Below, one piece after another: positions 10,200 to 19,288 of a stretch of 64,000 bases of DNA. The notes under the pieces were generated by a model, which did not search any database, was not told where the DNA came from, and saw only the letters and a program-made list of their open reading frames with translations. Position numbers and translations under genes: made by a program. Source of the stretch: an uncultured Winogradskyella sp. (GTDB lineage Bacteria > Bacteroidota > Bacteroidia > Flavobacteriales > Flavobacteriaceae). Position 1 is the stretch's first letter; the number at the start of each line of letters is the position of its first letter. The stretch spans positions 1 to 64,000 of the forward strand of contig NZ_CANLYI010000003.1 in NCBI RefSeq assembly GCF_947495255.1, in the 5' to 3' direction.

Positions 10200-13100
10200 T
10201 TATCGTTTTAGGGTGAAATGATTGGTGAAAATTCGTCCGTCTTCTAAAGTTACTTTAAACCAATAATCACTAGTTGGCATTTTATGACCATTGTAATTAC
10301 CATCCCAACCAGGACTTAAAGGATCCAGTTCTATTAAAAGTTTTCCGTATCTGTCAAATATATATATAATTGAATTTGTTTGAAACTGTTTTGTGATTCC
10401 ATAAACTTGCCAAAAATCATTTACGGTATCATTATTAGGTGTAAAGAATTTAGGGAAACCAATTACTGATACTAAATCTTCTGTAATTCCGCATTCGTTT
10501 TTATCACTTACAAAAACGGTATGCAAACCGGGTAAAACATTATTAAACGTATTACTATCTTGGTAAGGACCCAATTCATCATCTAGAGCATATTCATAAT
10601 GACCTTCACCACTCACAAATATTGAAATTGAATTGTTTTGAGAAGCATCTATTACTTCAATACTTGTTATAGTTGCAACATTAGATGGTAAAACAGTTAT
10701 TGTTCGGTCTTTAAAACAACCGTTGGTATTACTAACTCTAACAGTGTAAATTCCGGTTGCGTTAATTTCTATTTCAGAAGTTGTTTCACCAGTAGACCAT
10801 TCGTAATAATAGTTGTTAGGTAAATCTTCAAGAACGCCTCCATTAATAATGGTCGGTTCAGGAAATGTATTTAAACAATACAAGGTTTCAGATTCCGTTT
10901 CAATATTTGGCAGATTAAAAACTGTTAAGTCTACCTCACTAATACCATAACAAGCATTAGCATTTTCTACACGACCAAATATGGTTTGATTATAGGGAAT
11001 TGAATTTGTAAATGAATTACCTAACGGATTAATTTCTAATAAGGCATCTTCATAAGTTTCATAATAGATTAAATCTAAATCTGCAGTTGTTCCGGCTAAT
11101 ATAGAATCATTAGCGTCAGATAAATTAAAAGTCATAAAACCATCCTCAGTTCCATCCGTATCACACAATTCTAAACTAGTATTGTAAGACGCGGTAGTGC
11201 TAACTTCTAGTGAGATTTCACTAAAATTAATACAGCTAGAAATCGTATTAGTTACTCTTGCATATATGATTTGTGGGTTGTAATAATTCTCAAAAGCATT
11301 AGCATCAATAGCATTTTCTTGATTTTCTGCATCTAATTGTGATACATAGAATTCAACAGTAGAATCTATAGCATTATTAGTAATATCATCTAAGTGATTA
11401 TTAATATTGAATGAGGTAAAACCTTCTGGTATGCCATCTTCATCACACTGTATAATAGATAAATCATTTGCAACAGGAATTGCGTTGACCTGAAAATTAA
11501 AACTAAGCGTACTATAACAATCTGCTTTTAAGCTATTTTCAATCCTAACAAATATCGTTTCATTAAAAGCTGCAGAATTGGTATAGTTAATCGGTAAAGC
11601 CGAAGTATTTGCGTCTGCATCATCTTGCGAAATATGATAGGTGATGATAACTTCACTTGTGTCTTGCTCACCAAAAATAGTAGGAATTAATTCTTCAAGA
11701 TTTATAGTTCCAATACCATCTACTGGATCATTAAGGTTATCACAAATAGCGATACTATTTAAATCTGAAAATTGCGGCACACTAAAGACTTCAAGATTAA
11801 AAGAATTTATGTCGTAGCAATTGGTGTTTTCAGAATTATCAACACGCACAAAGATGGTTTGCGGATTTGTTATATTGGTATACGGAAAAGTAATTTCATT
11901 ATCGCCAGAATTGGCATCTTCAATAGTTTCAAAATAATGCACATTATATATTGAAGCATCCTGACTTTCTAAGGCTTCAGAATTTTTATCGGTAAAATCA
12001 AAATTTTGAAATCCATCATTAATAAAGTCATCGCAAACTTCTAAATCCGTAAGTGAATTTGCAACAGGAATATCAAAAACGCCGACAACAGCACTTCCTT
12101 CAATTGGGCAATTTCCGTTATTAGGTTCTATATATACTTCATAAAAGCCTGGTGTATCTACAAATAATTGAGAAGAGGTTTCTGTTAATGGAGTGTCATT
12201 AAATTTCCAAAAATAATCTGCACCTTCAATAGCTTCTGCTTCTAAGACATAAGAGTCGTTGGTACATAATTTTAGTTCGGTTGTACTGATGCCATTTTGA
12301 ATAATATCAATTTCAGAATTAAATAAAGATTGAATAAAAGGTGGTAAACCAATACGACTTTTATTAACATTGGTACCATTAATATCTAAAAGAACACCTT
12401 GCTCGTTATAATTTGCTAAGGTTCCGTTGGCCTCTGGACTAGTGATAACACCAAGATAATCCGAAATATTATCAACACCAGTGTAACTTAATTGGGCTCT
12501 GTAAATACGTCTATCAATACCTAACTGTAAAGCTCCTGCAGTAATAGATGTTGAGGAATGTATAATTTGCATAGAATTTACAATATCTGCACTTTCCAAA
12601 TCCCATTGCATAACGTGGCTGGTTCCTGCGCCTCCAGCACCTTCGCTAATTGTAGCGTAAACTTTTCTGTTTTCAGCAGAAAATTCTACACCATAAGGAC
12701 TGTCATTATTTTGTGGTCCATATAGTTCTATATGGTTAGAGATAACACCTGTTTCATTATTAAAATCATACAAATCAACACTTCCGGCAGCATTACCAGC
12801 AGCAACAGTAGCTGTACCAAAATTGGCTACAATTATTTTAGAAGCATCTGGTGACGCTTTTAAATACCCTAAAGAATTTCGTCTATAACCTTCAATAGGA
12901 ATGTATGGACCAACTGTAGAAATAACAGGTGTAGTATTTACACCATTTACATCTACTCTAAAGGAATAGAATTTATCACCAAAATGTGTAATCACCCAAA
13001 AAGATGAGCAATCTTCAGCGCGAACGGCTGTAATTTTTTCAGAACATTTATATTGAATTTCTAATAGAATAGAAGGGTCATAAGTTACTAGATGTACATT

Positions 13101-13637
13101 TTTTTCAATAGGATCTACATCACCTAAGCCACTATTGAGTGACATGTCTATTAAAGAGTAATTGAAACCATTATTAAAGCCATCATCTTGGCCAGGCACG
13201 TTTCCGCCTTGATCATAAGTACCAGTAAATTGGTTTGGGTAGGCACTGGCATTATCGTGATGAGGTTCATCTACTGTAAAGAGATAGTATTTTGTTGGGT
13301 CTTCTGGTTTTGGAACAATAAGTCCAGATGAGGTACTAGATGGATCACCTAAAAGACCAGTGCCTCCAAAATAATCTCCATTAGACATTATTTGGTGGTT
13401 GCTATTCCAAACGGTTCTACCATCAGAATAAAATTGTAAATTTCCTTCTGCATCAGAGATAGAAGTACAACCTTCTAAAGTGTTTATTTGACCGTTGGTA
13501 ATTGCAGTAACAGAGCCATTTTCGGCATTAAATTGCAGACCAGCATTTTGCCCAAAATACCAAAATGAAGCTTCATTTTGAGCATTAATTTGGACAGTAG
13601 TAATTATTAATATAAAAACTAAATAGATCTTTTTCAT
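10200..13637 (-). CDS. T9SS type B cargo with propeller-like head and 4 stalk repeats
   Basis: 1145 residues. Signal peptide 1-19 (ends QINAQ). The head (about 20-435) begins with FWYFGQNAGLQFN and LQFYSDGRTVWN, a pattern seen in flavobacterial proteins with a WD40/YVTN-like beta-propeller N-terminus; several blade-like repeats (YLKASPDASKIIVAN, VEFSAENRKVYATIS) support this. An Ig-like segment lies at about 445-515, four stalk repeats at 523-910, then Ig-like, SprB-like and CHU_C (about 1061-1145, ending HFTLKR) segments. Only 19 bp separate its stop from the next start, so the two are probably co-transcribed. ATG start. Function inferred: exported surface protein. Confidence 0.92.
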   Translation of the reverse strand: MKKIYLVFILIITTVQINAQNEASFWYFGQNAGLQFNAENGSVTAITNGQINTLEGCTSISDAEGNLQFYSDGRTVWNSNHQIMSNGDYFGGTGLLGDPSSTSSGLIVPKPEDPTKYYLFTVDEPHHDNASAYPNQFTGTYDQGGNVPGQDDGFNNGFNYSLIDMSLNSGLGDVDPIEKNVHLVTYDPSILLEIQYKCSEKITAVRAEDCSSFWVITHFGDKFYSFRVDVNGVNTTPVISTVGPYIPIEGYRRNSLGYLKASPDASKIIVANFGTATVAAGNAAGSVDLYDFNNETGVISNHIELYGPQNNDSPYGVEFSAENRKVYATISEGAGGAGTSHVMQWDLESADIVNSMQIIHSSTSITAGALQLGIDRRIYRAQLSYTGVDNISDYLGVITSPEANGTLANYNEQGVLLDINGTNVNKSRIGLPPFIQSLFNSEIDIIQNGISTTELKLCTNDSYVLEAEAIEGADYFWKFNDTPLTETSSQLFVDTPGFYEVYIEPNNGNCPIEGSAVVGVFDIPVANSLTDLEVCDDFINDGFQNFDFTDKNSEALESQDASIYNVHYFETIEDANSGDNEITFPYTNITNPQTIFVRVDNSENTNCYDINSFNLEVFSVPQFSDLNSIAICDNLNDPVDGIGTINLEELIPTIFGEQDTSEVIITYHISQDDADANTSALPINYTNSAAFNETIFVRIENSLKADCYSTLSFNFQVNAIPVANDLSIIQCDEDGIPEGFTSFNINNHLDDITNNAIDSTVEFYVSQLDAENQENAIDANAFENYYNPQIIYARVTNTISSCINFSEISLEVSTTASYNTSLELCDTDGTEDGFMTFNLSDANDSILAGTTADLDLIYYETYEDALLEINPLGNSFTNSIPYNQTIFGRVENANACYGISEVDLTVFNLPNIETESETLYCLNTFPEPTIINGGVLEDLPNNYYYEWSTGETTSEIEINATGIYTVRVSNTNGCFKDRTITVLPSNVATITSIEVIDASQNNSISIFVSGEGHYEYALDDELGPYQDSNTFNNVLPGLHTVFVSDKNECGITEDLVSVIGFPKFFTPNNDTVNDFWQVYGITKQFQTNSIIYIFDRYGKLLIELDPLSPGWDGNYNGHKMPTSDYWFKVTLEDGRIFTNHFTLKR
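10908..12068 (-). repeat. Four stalk repeats in the 1145-residue protein
   Basis: Approximate limits. Units begin at VCDDFINDGF, ICDNLNDPVDG, QCDEDGIPEG and LCDTDGTEDG. The last two are close copies of those in the downstream paralogue. Confidence 0.75.
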
Positions 13638-13744
13638 AAGAGCTTAATGTGCAGCATACACATAATGCATACAATATAACAACTAGAACTTAAAAATCCC
13701 TAGTTTTTGTACCGAAACATTTCTCAGCAATACTGATAAAGCTA

Positions 13745-14569
13745 TTACAAATCTCGCTTTTTTAGTAATTGATACGATAAAAAGACGAAAATGGCTGTCC
13801 AACCTAACACAATAGCAATCTCATACCAATGTACAGCGTAGTCGTACATCATATTAGTTTTTTCAGGAAATTTGGTCATCGCAATTCTCTGAATAGGCTG
13901 GTTTATAAGATTCCACATAGATTGTAATGGCATAAAATCATGAATTCCATTGGCAATTGAATCGCTTAATTTCCATTTCATTAATCCATAAGTAATACTT
14001 TCTGTTATAAATAATAAGAACAAAAAGCCTAGAGCAAAAGCTGAGCGTTTTACTAACATCCCTAAGAATAAACACAGACTAAAAAAGCCAACTAATTTCA
14101 CAAAATATGCTAATAAAAATTCAACCTCTCTAAAAACAATAGATGCTTCTGTATAACTAGAATAATACAAACCAATAAAGTATGTCGCTAAACCAATTAG
14201 TAGCGTTGCACACAATGAGAAAAATACAATGGTATAGAATTTTGATAAGATAAATTCCTTTTTACTTAAGCCATCAATAAGGTTTTGTTTCAGTGTTTTA
14301 TTACTGTACTCATTTCCAATCATGCTCACTACTACAATAGCAAAGAAGAACTTAAATTGTGCTGCAAAAAACGTGGTTATATGCCAAATTATAGGAAAAT
14401 TAAAAATGCCAAGTTCGCCTAATTCTAAAGTAAAAAAACCAAAGAAGTTAATTTTAATTGACGAAAGAATTAATACCGTAAAAGGTAGAATGAATGATAT
14501 AATTATTAAAACTCTACTGGCTTTGTTTAGCCAAAGTTTTTGTAATTCGAGTTGTATAAGACGTAACAT
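13745..14569 (-). CDS. ABC-2 type transporter permease
   Basis: 274 residues with about six predicted membrane segments and a short cytoplasmic N-terminus (LIQLELQKLWLNKASR), the organisation of ABC-2 permeases such as those of the NatB or bacitracin-export type. The segment GNEYSNKTLKQNLIDGLSKKEF is typical of this family just after the second membrane helix. It lies 81 bp downstream of the ATPase gene on the same strand, forming a two-gene exporter in the inner membrane. Substrate unknown; these pairs often handle antibiotics, peptides or lipids. ATG start at 14569. Confidence 0.88.
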   Translation of the reverse strand: MLRLIQLELQKLWLNKASRVLIIISFILPFTVLILSSIKINFFGFFTLELGELGIFNFPIIWHITTFFAAQFKFFFAIVVVSMIGNEYSNKTLKQNLIDGLSKKEFILSKFYTIVFFSLCATLLIGLATYFIGLYYSSYTEASIVFREVEFLLAYFVKLVGFFSLCLFLGMLVKRSAFALGFLFLLFITESITYGLMKWKLSDSIANGIHDFMPLQSMWNLINQPIQRIAMTKFPEKTNMMYDYAVHWYEIAIVLGWTAIFVFLSYQLLKKRDL

Positions 14570-14650
14570 ATTTTGATTGGTTTTTTGGTTGTATACATAA
14601 TAGAATTTTACTTCTACAATGCATTTTGTAATACAGAAATTGTAATAAGT

Positions 14651-15553
14651 TTAATTCTCTTGATTGTCTGTTAACTGCAAGAACTGCTCTTCTAAACTTT
14701 CTTTTCTTTTAACGAGATGCGAAAGCAAAATGCCTTTTTCAAACATTAATTTATTCAAATCTGCAGCAGACATTGGTTCGTTTAAAAACGCAGTGATTAA
14801 TTCCCCTTCAACTTTTACTTTTTCAATATTTGAATGTGATTCTAAAATACTAATTAATTCTTGATGCTTTTCGGCCTTTAATTCAAAGAAACCATGACTA
14901 TTAATCATTTCATCAACACGGCCAGAATATAGTTTTTCACCTTTACGCAAAACCACTACATGAGAACATACTTTTTCAACCTCGTCTAATAAGTGGGAAG
15001 CCAATAAAATAGTTGTACCGTTTGCAGCAATATCTTTTATTATTTGACGTATTTGATGAATTCCTTGCGGATCTAAACCATTGGTTGGTTCATCTAAAAT
15101 TAAAATTTCGGGATCATTAAGTAGGGCAGAAGCAATGGCTAAACGTTGTTTCATACCTAAGGAATAGGTCTTAAACTTGTGTGTTTTTCTGTCTAATAAG
15201 CCTACAATATCTAGTTTTTCGTCTATTTTGCTCTTATCTACACCTTTAATTTTACAAACCAATTTTAGGTTTTGTTCAGCCGTCATGTAAGGGTAAAAGT
15301 TTGGTCGCTCAATAATGGCACCAACTTGTTTTAAAGCGTCATGCGTAGTTGTATTGCCATCAAACCAATGAAAGTCGCCTTGTGTTTTGTTTACTACATT
15401 TAACACAATACCTAATGTGGTAGATTTTCCACTTCCGTTAGGCCCTAGAATACCATAAACATTGCCTTTATTTATAGTGAAACTTAAGTCTTTTACAGCT
15501 GTTAAATAGCCAAATTTCTTTGTGAGATTATTAATGGTAAGGATTGGTTCCAA
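14651..15553 (-). CDS. ABC transporter ATP-binding protein
   Basis: 300 residues. Walker A GPNGSGKST at about residue 37, signature YSLGMKQRL at about 132, Walker B EILILDEPTNGLDPQG, and the H-loop region LLASHLLDEVEKVC. A C-terminal extension of about 80 residues is usual for ATPases paired with ABC-2 permeases. It powers the adjacent permease. The start is a TTG at 15551-15553: going upstream in frame the first stop is a TAG, and no ATG or GTG lies between, while the residues after the TTG (EPILTINNLTKKFG) are the usual beginning of this family. Confidence 0.94.
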   Translation of the reverse strand: MEPILTINNLTKKFGYLTAVKDLSFTINKGNVYGILGPNGSGKSTTLGIVLNVVNKTQGDFHWFDGNTTTHDALKQVGAIIERPNFYPYMTAEQNLKLVCKIKGVDKSKIDEKLDIVGLLDRKTHKFKTYSLGMKQRLAIASALLNDPEILILDEPTNGLDPQGIHQIRQIIKDIAANGTTILLASHLLDEVEKVCSHVVVLRKGEKLYSGRVDEMINSHGFFELKAEKHQELISILESHSNIEKVKVEGELITAFLNEPMSAADLNKLMFEKGILLSHLVKRKESLEEQFLQLTDNQEN

Positions 15554-15690
15554 AATAATTGGTTTTTGAGATACCTAAAAACACTTTATTTTTCATAAAG
15601 TAGCAGCTAGATATTGATTGGTTATGTAAGTAAGACGAAAGAGGCTTTTATTTGTTACAGTAATTTAAATAAAACTCTTAAATTTAGAGA

Positions 15691-16752
15691 ATGAATGAAG
15701 ATTTAAAAATATCGAAAAAGAAACCGACTTATCCTATATCTACTAAGTTAGATGCTTATTTAACGCATTACAATCGAAATATAAATTTGCCGATTTTTTA
15801 TTCAGATTTATTGCGTTTTCAAGGTTCTATTGTGGTTTATGATAAGAATGATGTAGATACACTTTGGGTACGTGTTTATTATAATGATTTTGAACGCGAC
15901 GAAATTGATTTAAGTTTAAAACGTGTGTATTCAAGTTTAATATCTGATGGTAGTGAAGGTATTTTAAAGTATTTAAGTGTTGATGCTATTGATTTTTGCA
16001 CCTTCGGAAATTCTAAACCTTTTAGAGTTAAGGTTAGGAATATTTTAAATGATAATTACACCTATTTCTATATCAAGAAAGCAGATGCATCGCGTGTTTA
16101 TGGTTTGGAGTTAGAACATATGTTGTCGCCACATAGTTTAAACTTTTTGGTGTGTAAGGAAACATTAATCGAAGAACATATTGCAGGAATTCCAGGTGAT
16201 GAGTTTATTAAAAATTTGTTGCCAGATTGTAGTTCTTCAGAAAAATCGCAGATAGCAAAGGAGTTTGTTAAATTTAACGAGCGTTGCATGATTAGGCTTT
16301 TGGGAGATATGCGCTCCTATAACTATGTGTTTGTACCAATACATGATTTTGATCAAGTTGTTTTTAGAATTAGGGCAATAGATTTTGATCAGCAATGTTA
16401 CGAAGGCAATTTAAAAATTTACAGACCTCAATTTTTTAAAGAGAATTTTAAGATGGTAGAGTTGGTAAAAGAAAAAATACAGAAAGAATCTGTAGATCAA
16501 TATAAAATTGAAGAACGCTCTATTGTTGCTAAACGTATGTTGAGTTATAAAAATAGATTAAGACGATTGTTAGATTGTATGACACATGATGAAATATCAA
16601 TAGAAAAACATATTGATATGATTAAAGAAGAAATCTTTGAGTATACACATGATGTTAATTTTAAGAAGAGCAAAAATATGGGTGAAGTTCTAAAACATGC
16701 ACTCGATTTTGTTAAGCGTAATTATGAAGGTGTAGGTTTAAAGCAGTTATAA
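15691..16752 (+). CDS. Conserved protein of unknown function
   Basis: 353 residues, no signal peptide and no membrane segment, so probably cytoplasmic. I do not recognise a named domain. The N-terminal third (about 15-115) looks like a mixed alpha/beta domain; the middle contains MIRLLGDMRSYNYVFVP and FRIRAIDFDQQCYEGN, which faintly recalls the catalytic loop and metal-binding strand of kinase-like folds, but this is only a visual impression. The C-terminus is helical and charged. It is followed after 12 bp by the GspG-like membrane protein on the same strand, suggesting co-expression. TAAATTTA just before the ATG is a near match to the -7 element. Confidence 0.8.
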   Translation: MNEDLKISKKKPTYPISTKLDAYLTHYNRNINLPIFYSDLLRFQGSIVVYDKNDVDTLWVRVYYNDFERDEIDLSLKRVYSSLISDGSEGILKYLSVDAIDFCTFGNSKPFRVKVRNILNDNYTYFYIKKADASRVYGLELEHMLSPHSLNFLVCKETLIEEHIAGIPGDEFIKNLLPDCSSSEKSQIAKEFVKFNERCMIRLLGDMRSYNYVFVPIHDFDQVVFRIRAIDFDQQCYEGNLKIYRPQFFKENFKMVELVKEKIQKESVDQYKIEERSIVAKRMLSYKNRLRRLLDCMTHDEISIEKHIDMIKEEIFEYTHDVNFKKSKNMGEVLKHALDFVKRNYEGVGLKQL

Positions 16753-16764
16753 AATTCGCTGTAA

Positions 16765-17214
16765 ATGTTAGATTTAATAGGGATGTTATTAAGCTGGAGG
16801 GAAGACTATAAATTTAGTAATATCGTAAAAGCTAGACGAAAATTTGAAGATGAGAATAACCTTCCTAAAAAAATAATGATTCATCCTGTTTGGAAACTTT
16901 TAGGAATCCTCGTGATTTTATTTTTTATTTTAAACTCAGTGATTGGGTATGTTTTCTTTTCCGATTACGGATTAAAACAGACGTCAGAAAAAATAGTAGA
17001 AATTAATAAGATTTTAGAAAAAGAAAGAACTGATATAGGGAATTACCCAGAAGAGTTAAAAATAATCATTAGAAATAATCCGCTTAGAAAAGACATAACC
17101 AAAGATTATTGGGGAAATGAATTGTTTTATAAGTTAGGAGAAAATGGAGATTCTTATGTCCTTATATCAAAAGGAAAGGATGGTATTCTAAAAACAAAAG
17201 ATGATATAAAGTAA
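16765..17214 (+). CDS. Membrane-anchored protein with type II secretion GspG-like C-terminal domain
   Basis: 149 residues. A charged cytoplasmic segment of about 42 residues is followed by one hydrophobic helix (about 45-66) and a periplasmic domain. The C-terminus (PEELKIIIRNNPLRKD, DYWGNELFYKLGENGDSY, LISKGKDGILKTKDDI) closely follows the pseudopilin GspG core, in which a Pro/Asp-Trp-Gly strand precedes a calcium-binding loop. It lacks the prepilin peptidase site at its N-terminus (no short leader with G|FTLxE), so it is not a normal pseudopilin. Probably in an operon with the preceding unknown gene. Function unknown. Confidence 0.8.
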   Translation: MLDLIGMLLSWREDYKFSNIVKARRKFEDENNLPKKIMIHPVWKLLGILVILFFILNSVIGYVFFSDYGLKQTSEKIVEINKILEKERTDIGNYPEELKIIIRNNPLRKDITKDYWGNELFYKLGENGDSYVLISKGKDGILKTKDDIK

Positions 17215-17216
17215 AA

Positions 17217-17245
17217 ACTTGCCAAAACGATTAATTAAGGCAAGT
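17217..17245. terminator. Short hairpin between convergent genes
   Basis: ACTTGCC pairs with GGCAAGT across a 15-nt AT-rich loop, between the stop at 17214 (plus) and the stop at 17275 (minus). There is no strong T run, so it is a weak candidate terminator. Confidence 0.4.
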
Positions 17246-17274
17246 CTGTATTATTTTGAGTAAAGAGGTAATTG

Positions 17275-17790
17275 TTAATTCCAGTTCTCGTCAAAATTTA
17301 GATTGTCATAATCGTCCAAATCTAAATCATCTTCAAATTCATTAAAATCATCATCTTCTTCAGCTTCAAAAGTTTTTTCAGGAGCTTCATCAGGTATTTG
17401 TCCATGCACATACATTAAATTAGGGTAGTCAGTTCCTTCAGCCTCTTCTACAATTTCGCCTAATTCTACATAGAACGTCCACATATTCATAAAATCATAC
17501 AAGTATATTAAACGTGTAGATGCTTCATGAATCATATCTTTAATGATGGTAGTACTCATCATTTTTACTTCATTGCCAGCTTCGCTCATATCCATCATTG
17601 AGATTTCCTCTCCTTGATTCCATTCGTCGTCACTCATATAAAAAGAAGCTATTTCCATACCATCAAACCCAAAAGATTGGGTAATAACGTTGTGTAAATC
17701 TTCCATTGTGTCACTTTCACGAATCTCTATATCGCGGAACACATCATCTTCGGTATCGTTATCTAGGATAACTCTAAATCTGTAAATCAT
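17275..17790 (-). CDS. Plasmid pRiA4b ORF-3 / IS1096 TnpR-like family protein
   Basis: 171 residues. The start IYRFRVILDNDTEDDVFRDIEI, then MEDLHNVITQSFGFDG, FYMSDDEWNQGEEISM and LIYLYDFMNMWTFYVELGEI match the small family named after pRiA4b ORF-3 and the IS1096 passenger gene. Despite that name it is a chromosomal single-copy gene in many Flavobacteriaceae and no transposon ends are visible here. The last 40 residues are almost entirely Asp/Glu. Molecular function is not known. It follows the heme A synthase gene after 25 bp; a TAnnTTTG match lies right before its ATG. Confidence 0.85.
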   Translation of the reverse strand: MIYRFRVILDNDTEDDVFRDIEIRESDTMEDLHNVITQSFGFDGMEIASFYMSDDEWNQGEEISMMDMSEAGNEVKMMSTTIIKDMIHEASTRLIYLYDFMNMWTFYVELGEIVEEAEGTDYPNLMYVHGQIPDEAPEKTFEAEEDDDFNEFEDDLDLDDYDNLNFDENWN

Positions 17791-17794
17791 GCTG

Positions 17795-17802
17795 CAAAGT
17801 TA
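17795..17802 (-). promoter_or_regulatory. Candidate -7 element, leaderless start of the TnpR-like gene
   Basis: Reads TAACTTTG on the minus strand, ending 4 nt before the ATG at 17790. This would place the transcript start at or next to the start codon. No TTG at the usual -33 spacing. Confidence 0.4.
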
Positions 17803-17815
17803 ATAGATTTTTTAA

Positions 17816-18832
17816 TTATTTACTGAAGCGATGTAAAGTAAATGTCATTGCACTTAATAAAATAAATGCACCAACTTGGTGTAGTACACCTAACCAAACA
17901 GGTACAGCTAAAATTAAGGTTAAAACACCCAATAAAAATTGAATACAAACCATTAATAAAAGCGCATTAATACCTTTCTTTTGAAAAGATGTTAATGATA
18001 AACGGTTGGCTTTATACCAAATTGCCAAGATTAATATAGCAACTAGATAAGCTAATGTTCTGTGTACAAACTGAACACCGCTTTTGCCTTCTAAGAAATT
18101 AAGATATGTTGGGCTTTGTTCTATAAATACGGTTTCGTGTATCCATTTACCTTCGCTCATTAATGGCCAATGATTATGAATCCAACCAGCATCTAAACCA
18201 GCAACAAAAGCACCATATATAATTTGAATGACAAGAATTACTAAGCTGATTCTTATAAAATTTCTTAATTTTTTATCAATAACTTTCTTATCAGGAAACA
18301 TTAGATCTAAAGCTACCCAGAAAGTGTAAGCAAAGGTTAAGAACGCTGTAGTTAAGTGTGCGGCAAGTCTGTAATGACTAACATCTGGTCTGTCTACTAA
18401 ACCACTTTTTACCATATACCAACCTAAAAACCCTTGAAATCCTCCCATAATTAGAAGAATCGTAGCCTTTTTTATAGTCGATTTTGAGAGTCGTTTTTTA
18501 ATTAAGAAATAAACGAAAGGAATAAAAAATACCAAGCCAATAAAACGACCAATAACTCTGTGAATCCACTCCCAGAAATAGATATCTTTAAATTCTTCTA
18601 TGCTGAAATGGTTATTAAGTTTTTGGTATTCAGGATATTGTTTATAAAGTTCAAAAGCTTCGTTCCATTCAACATCATTTATTGGTGGGATTGTACCAGA
18701 AATTAGTTTATAATTTGAAATTGATAAACCAGAATGTGTTAACCTAGTGATACCTCCAACGACAACCATAATGAAGATTAAAATGCAACCTGTAAGTAGC
18801 CAATAGATGACAGCCTTATTCTCTTTTTTCAT
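17816..18832 (-). CDS. ctaA: COX15/CtaA family heme A synthase
   Basis: 338 residues with about eight membrane segments. The N-terminal VVVGGITRLTHSGLSISNY, followed later by FWEWIHRVIGRFIG, HYRLAAHLTTAF, GLDAGWIHNHWPLM, QFVHRTLAY and GVLHQVGAF, shows the conserved heme-ligating His residues of the COX15 type. The enzyme oxidises the methyl group of heme O to give heme A for cytochrome c oxidase, in the inner membrane. Its ATG overlaps the TGA of the upstream acetyltransferase gene by 4 nt, so translation is likely coupled. No cytochrome oxidase genes are in the window. Confidence 0.93.
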   Translation of the reverse strand: MKKENKAVIYWLLTGCILIFIMVVVGGITRLTHSGLSISNYKLISGTIPPINDVEWNEAFELYKQYPEYQKLNNHFSIEEFKDIYFWEWIHRVIGRFIGLVFFIPFVYFLIKKRLSKSTIKKATILLIMGGFQGFLGWYMVKSGLVDRPDVSHYRLAAHLTTAFLTFAYTFWVALDLMFPDKKVIDKKLRNFIRISLVILVIQIIYGAFVAGLDAGWIHNHWPLMSEGKWIHETVFIEQSPTYLNFLEGKSGVQFVHRTLAYLVAILILAIWYKANRLSLTSFQKKGINALLLMVCIQFLLGVLTLILAVPVWLGVLHQVGAFILLSAMTFTLHRFSK

Positions 18833-19284
18833 CTTTTTATTTTTTTTTCAAAGCACAAACTATTTTCAACGCCTTTATATTGACCATAGTTTGTGATAAT
18901 TTGATAATCATTTTTTTTATAAAACTGAATAGCTTCTTTTTGACGAACTCCTGTTTCAAGTACGCATGAAGAATAATTTAATTCATTAGCCCAGCATTCT
19001 AATTCAGTTAAAATTTGAGTCGCAATGGCTTTTCCTCTTGCTTCAGTAGTTGTAAACATTCGTTTTACTTCAACACTATTATCATTAAAATGTTTAAAAG
19101 CACCACATCCAGAAGGTTGGCCGTCTAAGTAAGCAATAACAACATGTTTTAGTGTGTTTATAGAATTAAACTGATTATAAAATTCATGCTCATCTCCATC
19201 TGTTGTCTTTAGATAAGCATCGAGTTGCTTAACTAAAAATATAAAGTCCTTGTTTTCTGAATTTGATCTTACAATTTTTATCAT
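18829..19284 (-). CDS. GNAT family N-acetyltransferase
   Basis: 151 residues from the ATG at 19284. An alternative TTG six codons upstream (19302) would overlap the cca stop; the ATG gives a 4-nt gap and the usual family start IKIVRSNSENKDF. Acetyl-CoA-binding motif A is at about 80-105 (VKRMFTTTEARGKAIATQIL), and the C-terminal CVLETGVRQKEAIQFYKKN is typical of GNAT motif B. Substrate unknown. It sits between cca and the heme A synthase gene in a compact minus-strand operon. Confidence 0.9.
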   Translation of the reverse strand: MIKIVRSNSENKDFIFLVKQLDAYLKTTDGDEHEFYNQFNSINTLKHVVIAYLDGQPSGCGAFKHFNDNSVEVKRMFTTTEARGKAIATQILTELECWANELNYSSCVLETGVRQKEAIQFYKKNDYQIITNYGQYKGVENSLCFEKKIKR

Positions 19285-19288
19285 CTTA

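Noticed and set aside
17275..17790. Insertion sequence suggested by the IS1096/pRiA4b family name
   Set aside because: No transposase, terminal inverted repeats or target duplications around the gene.
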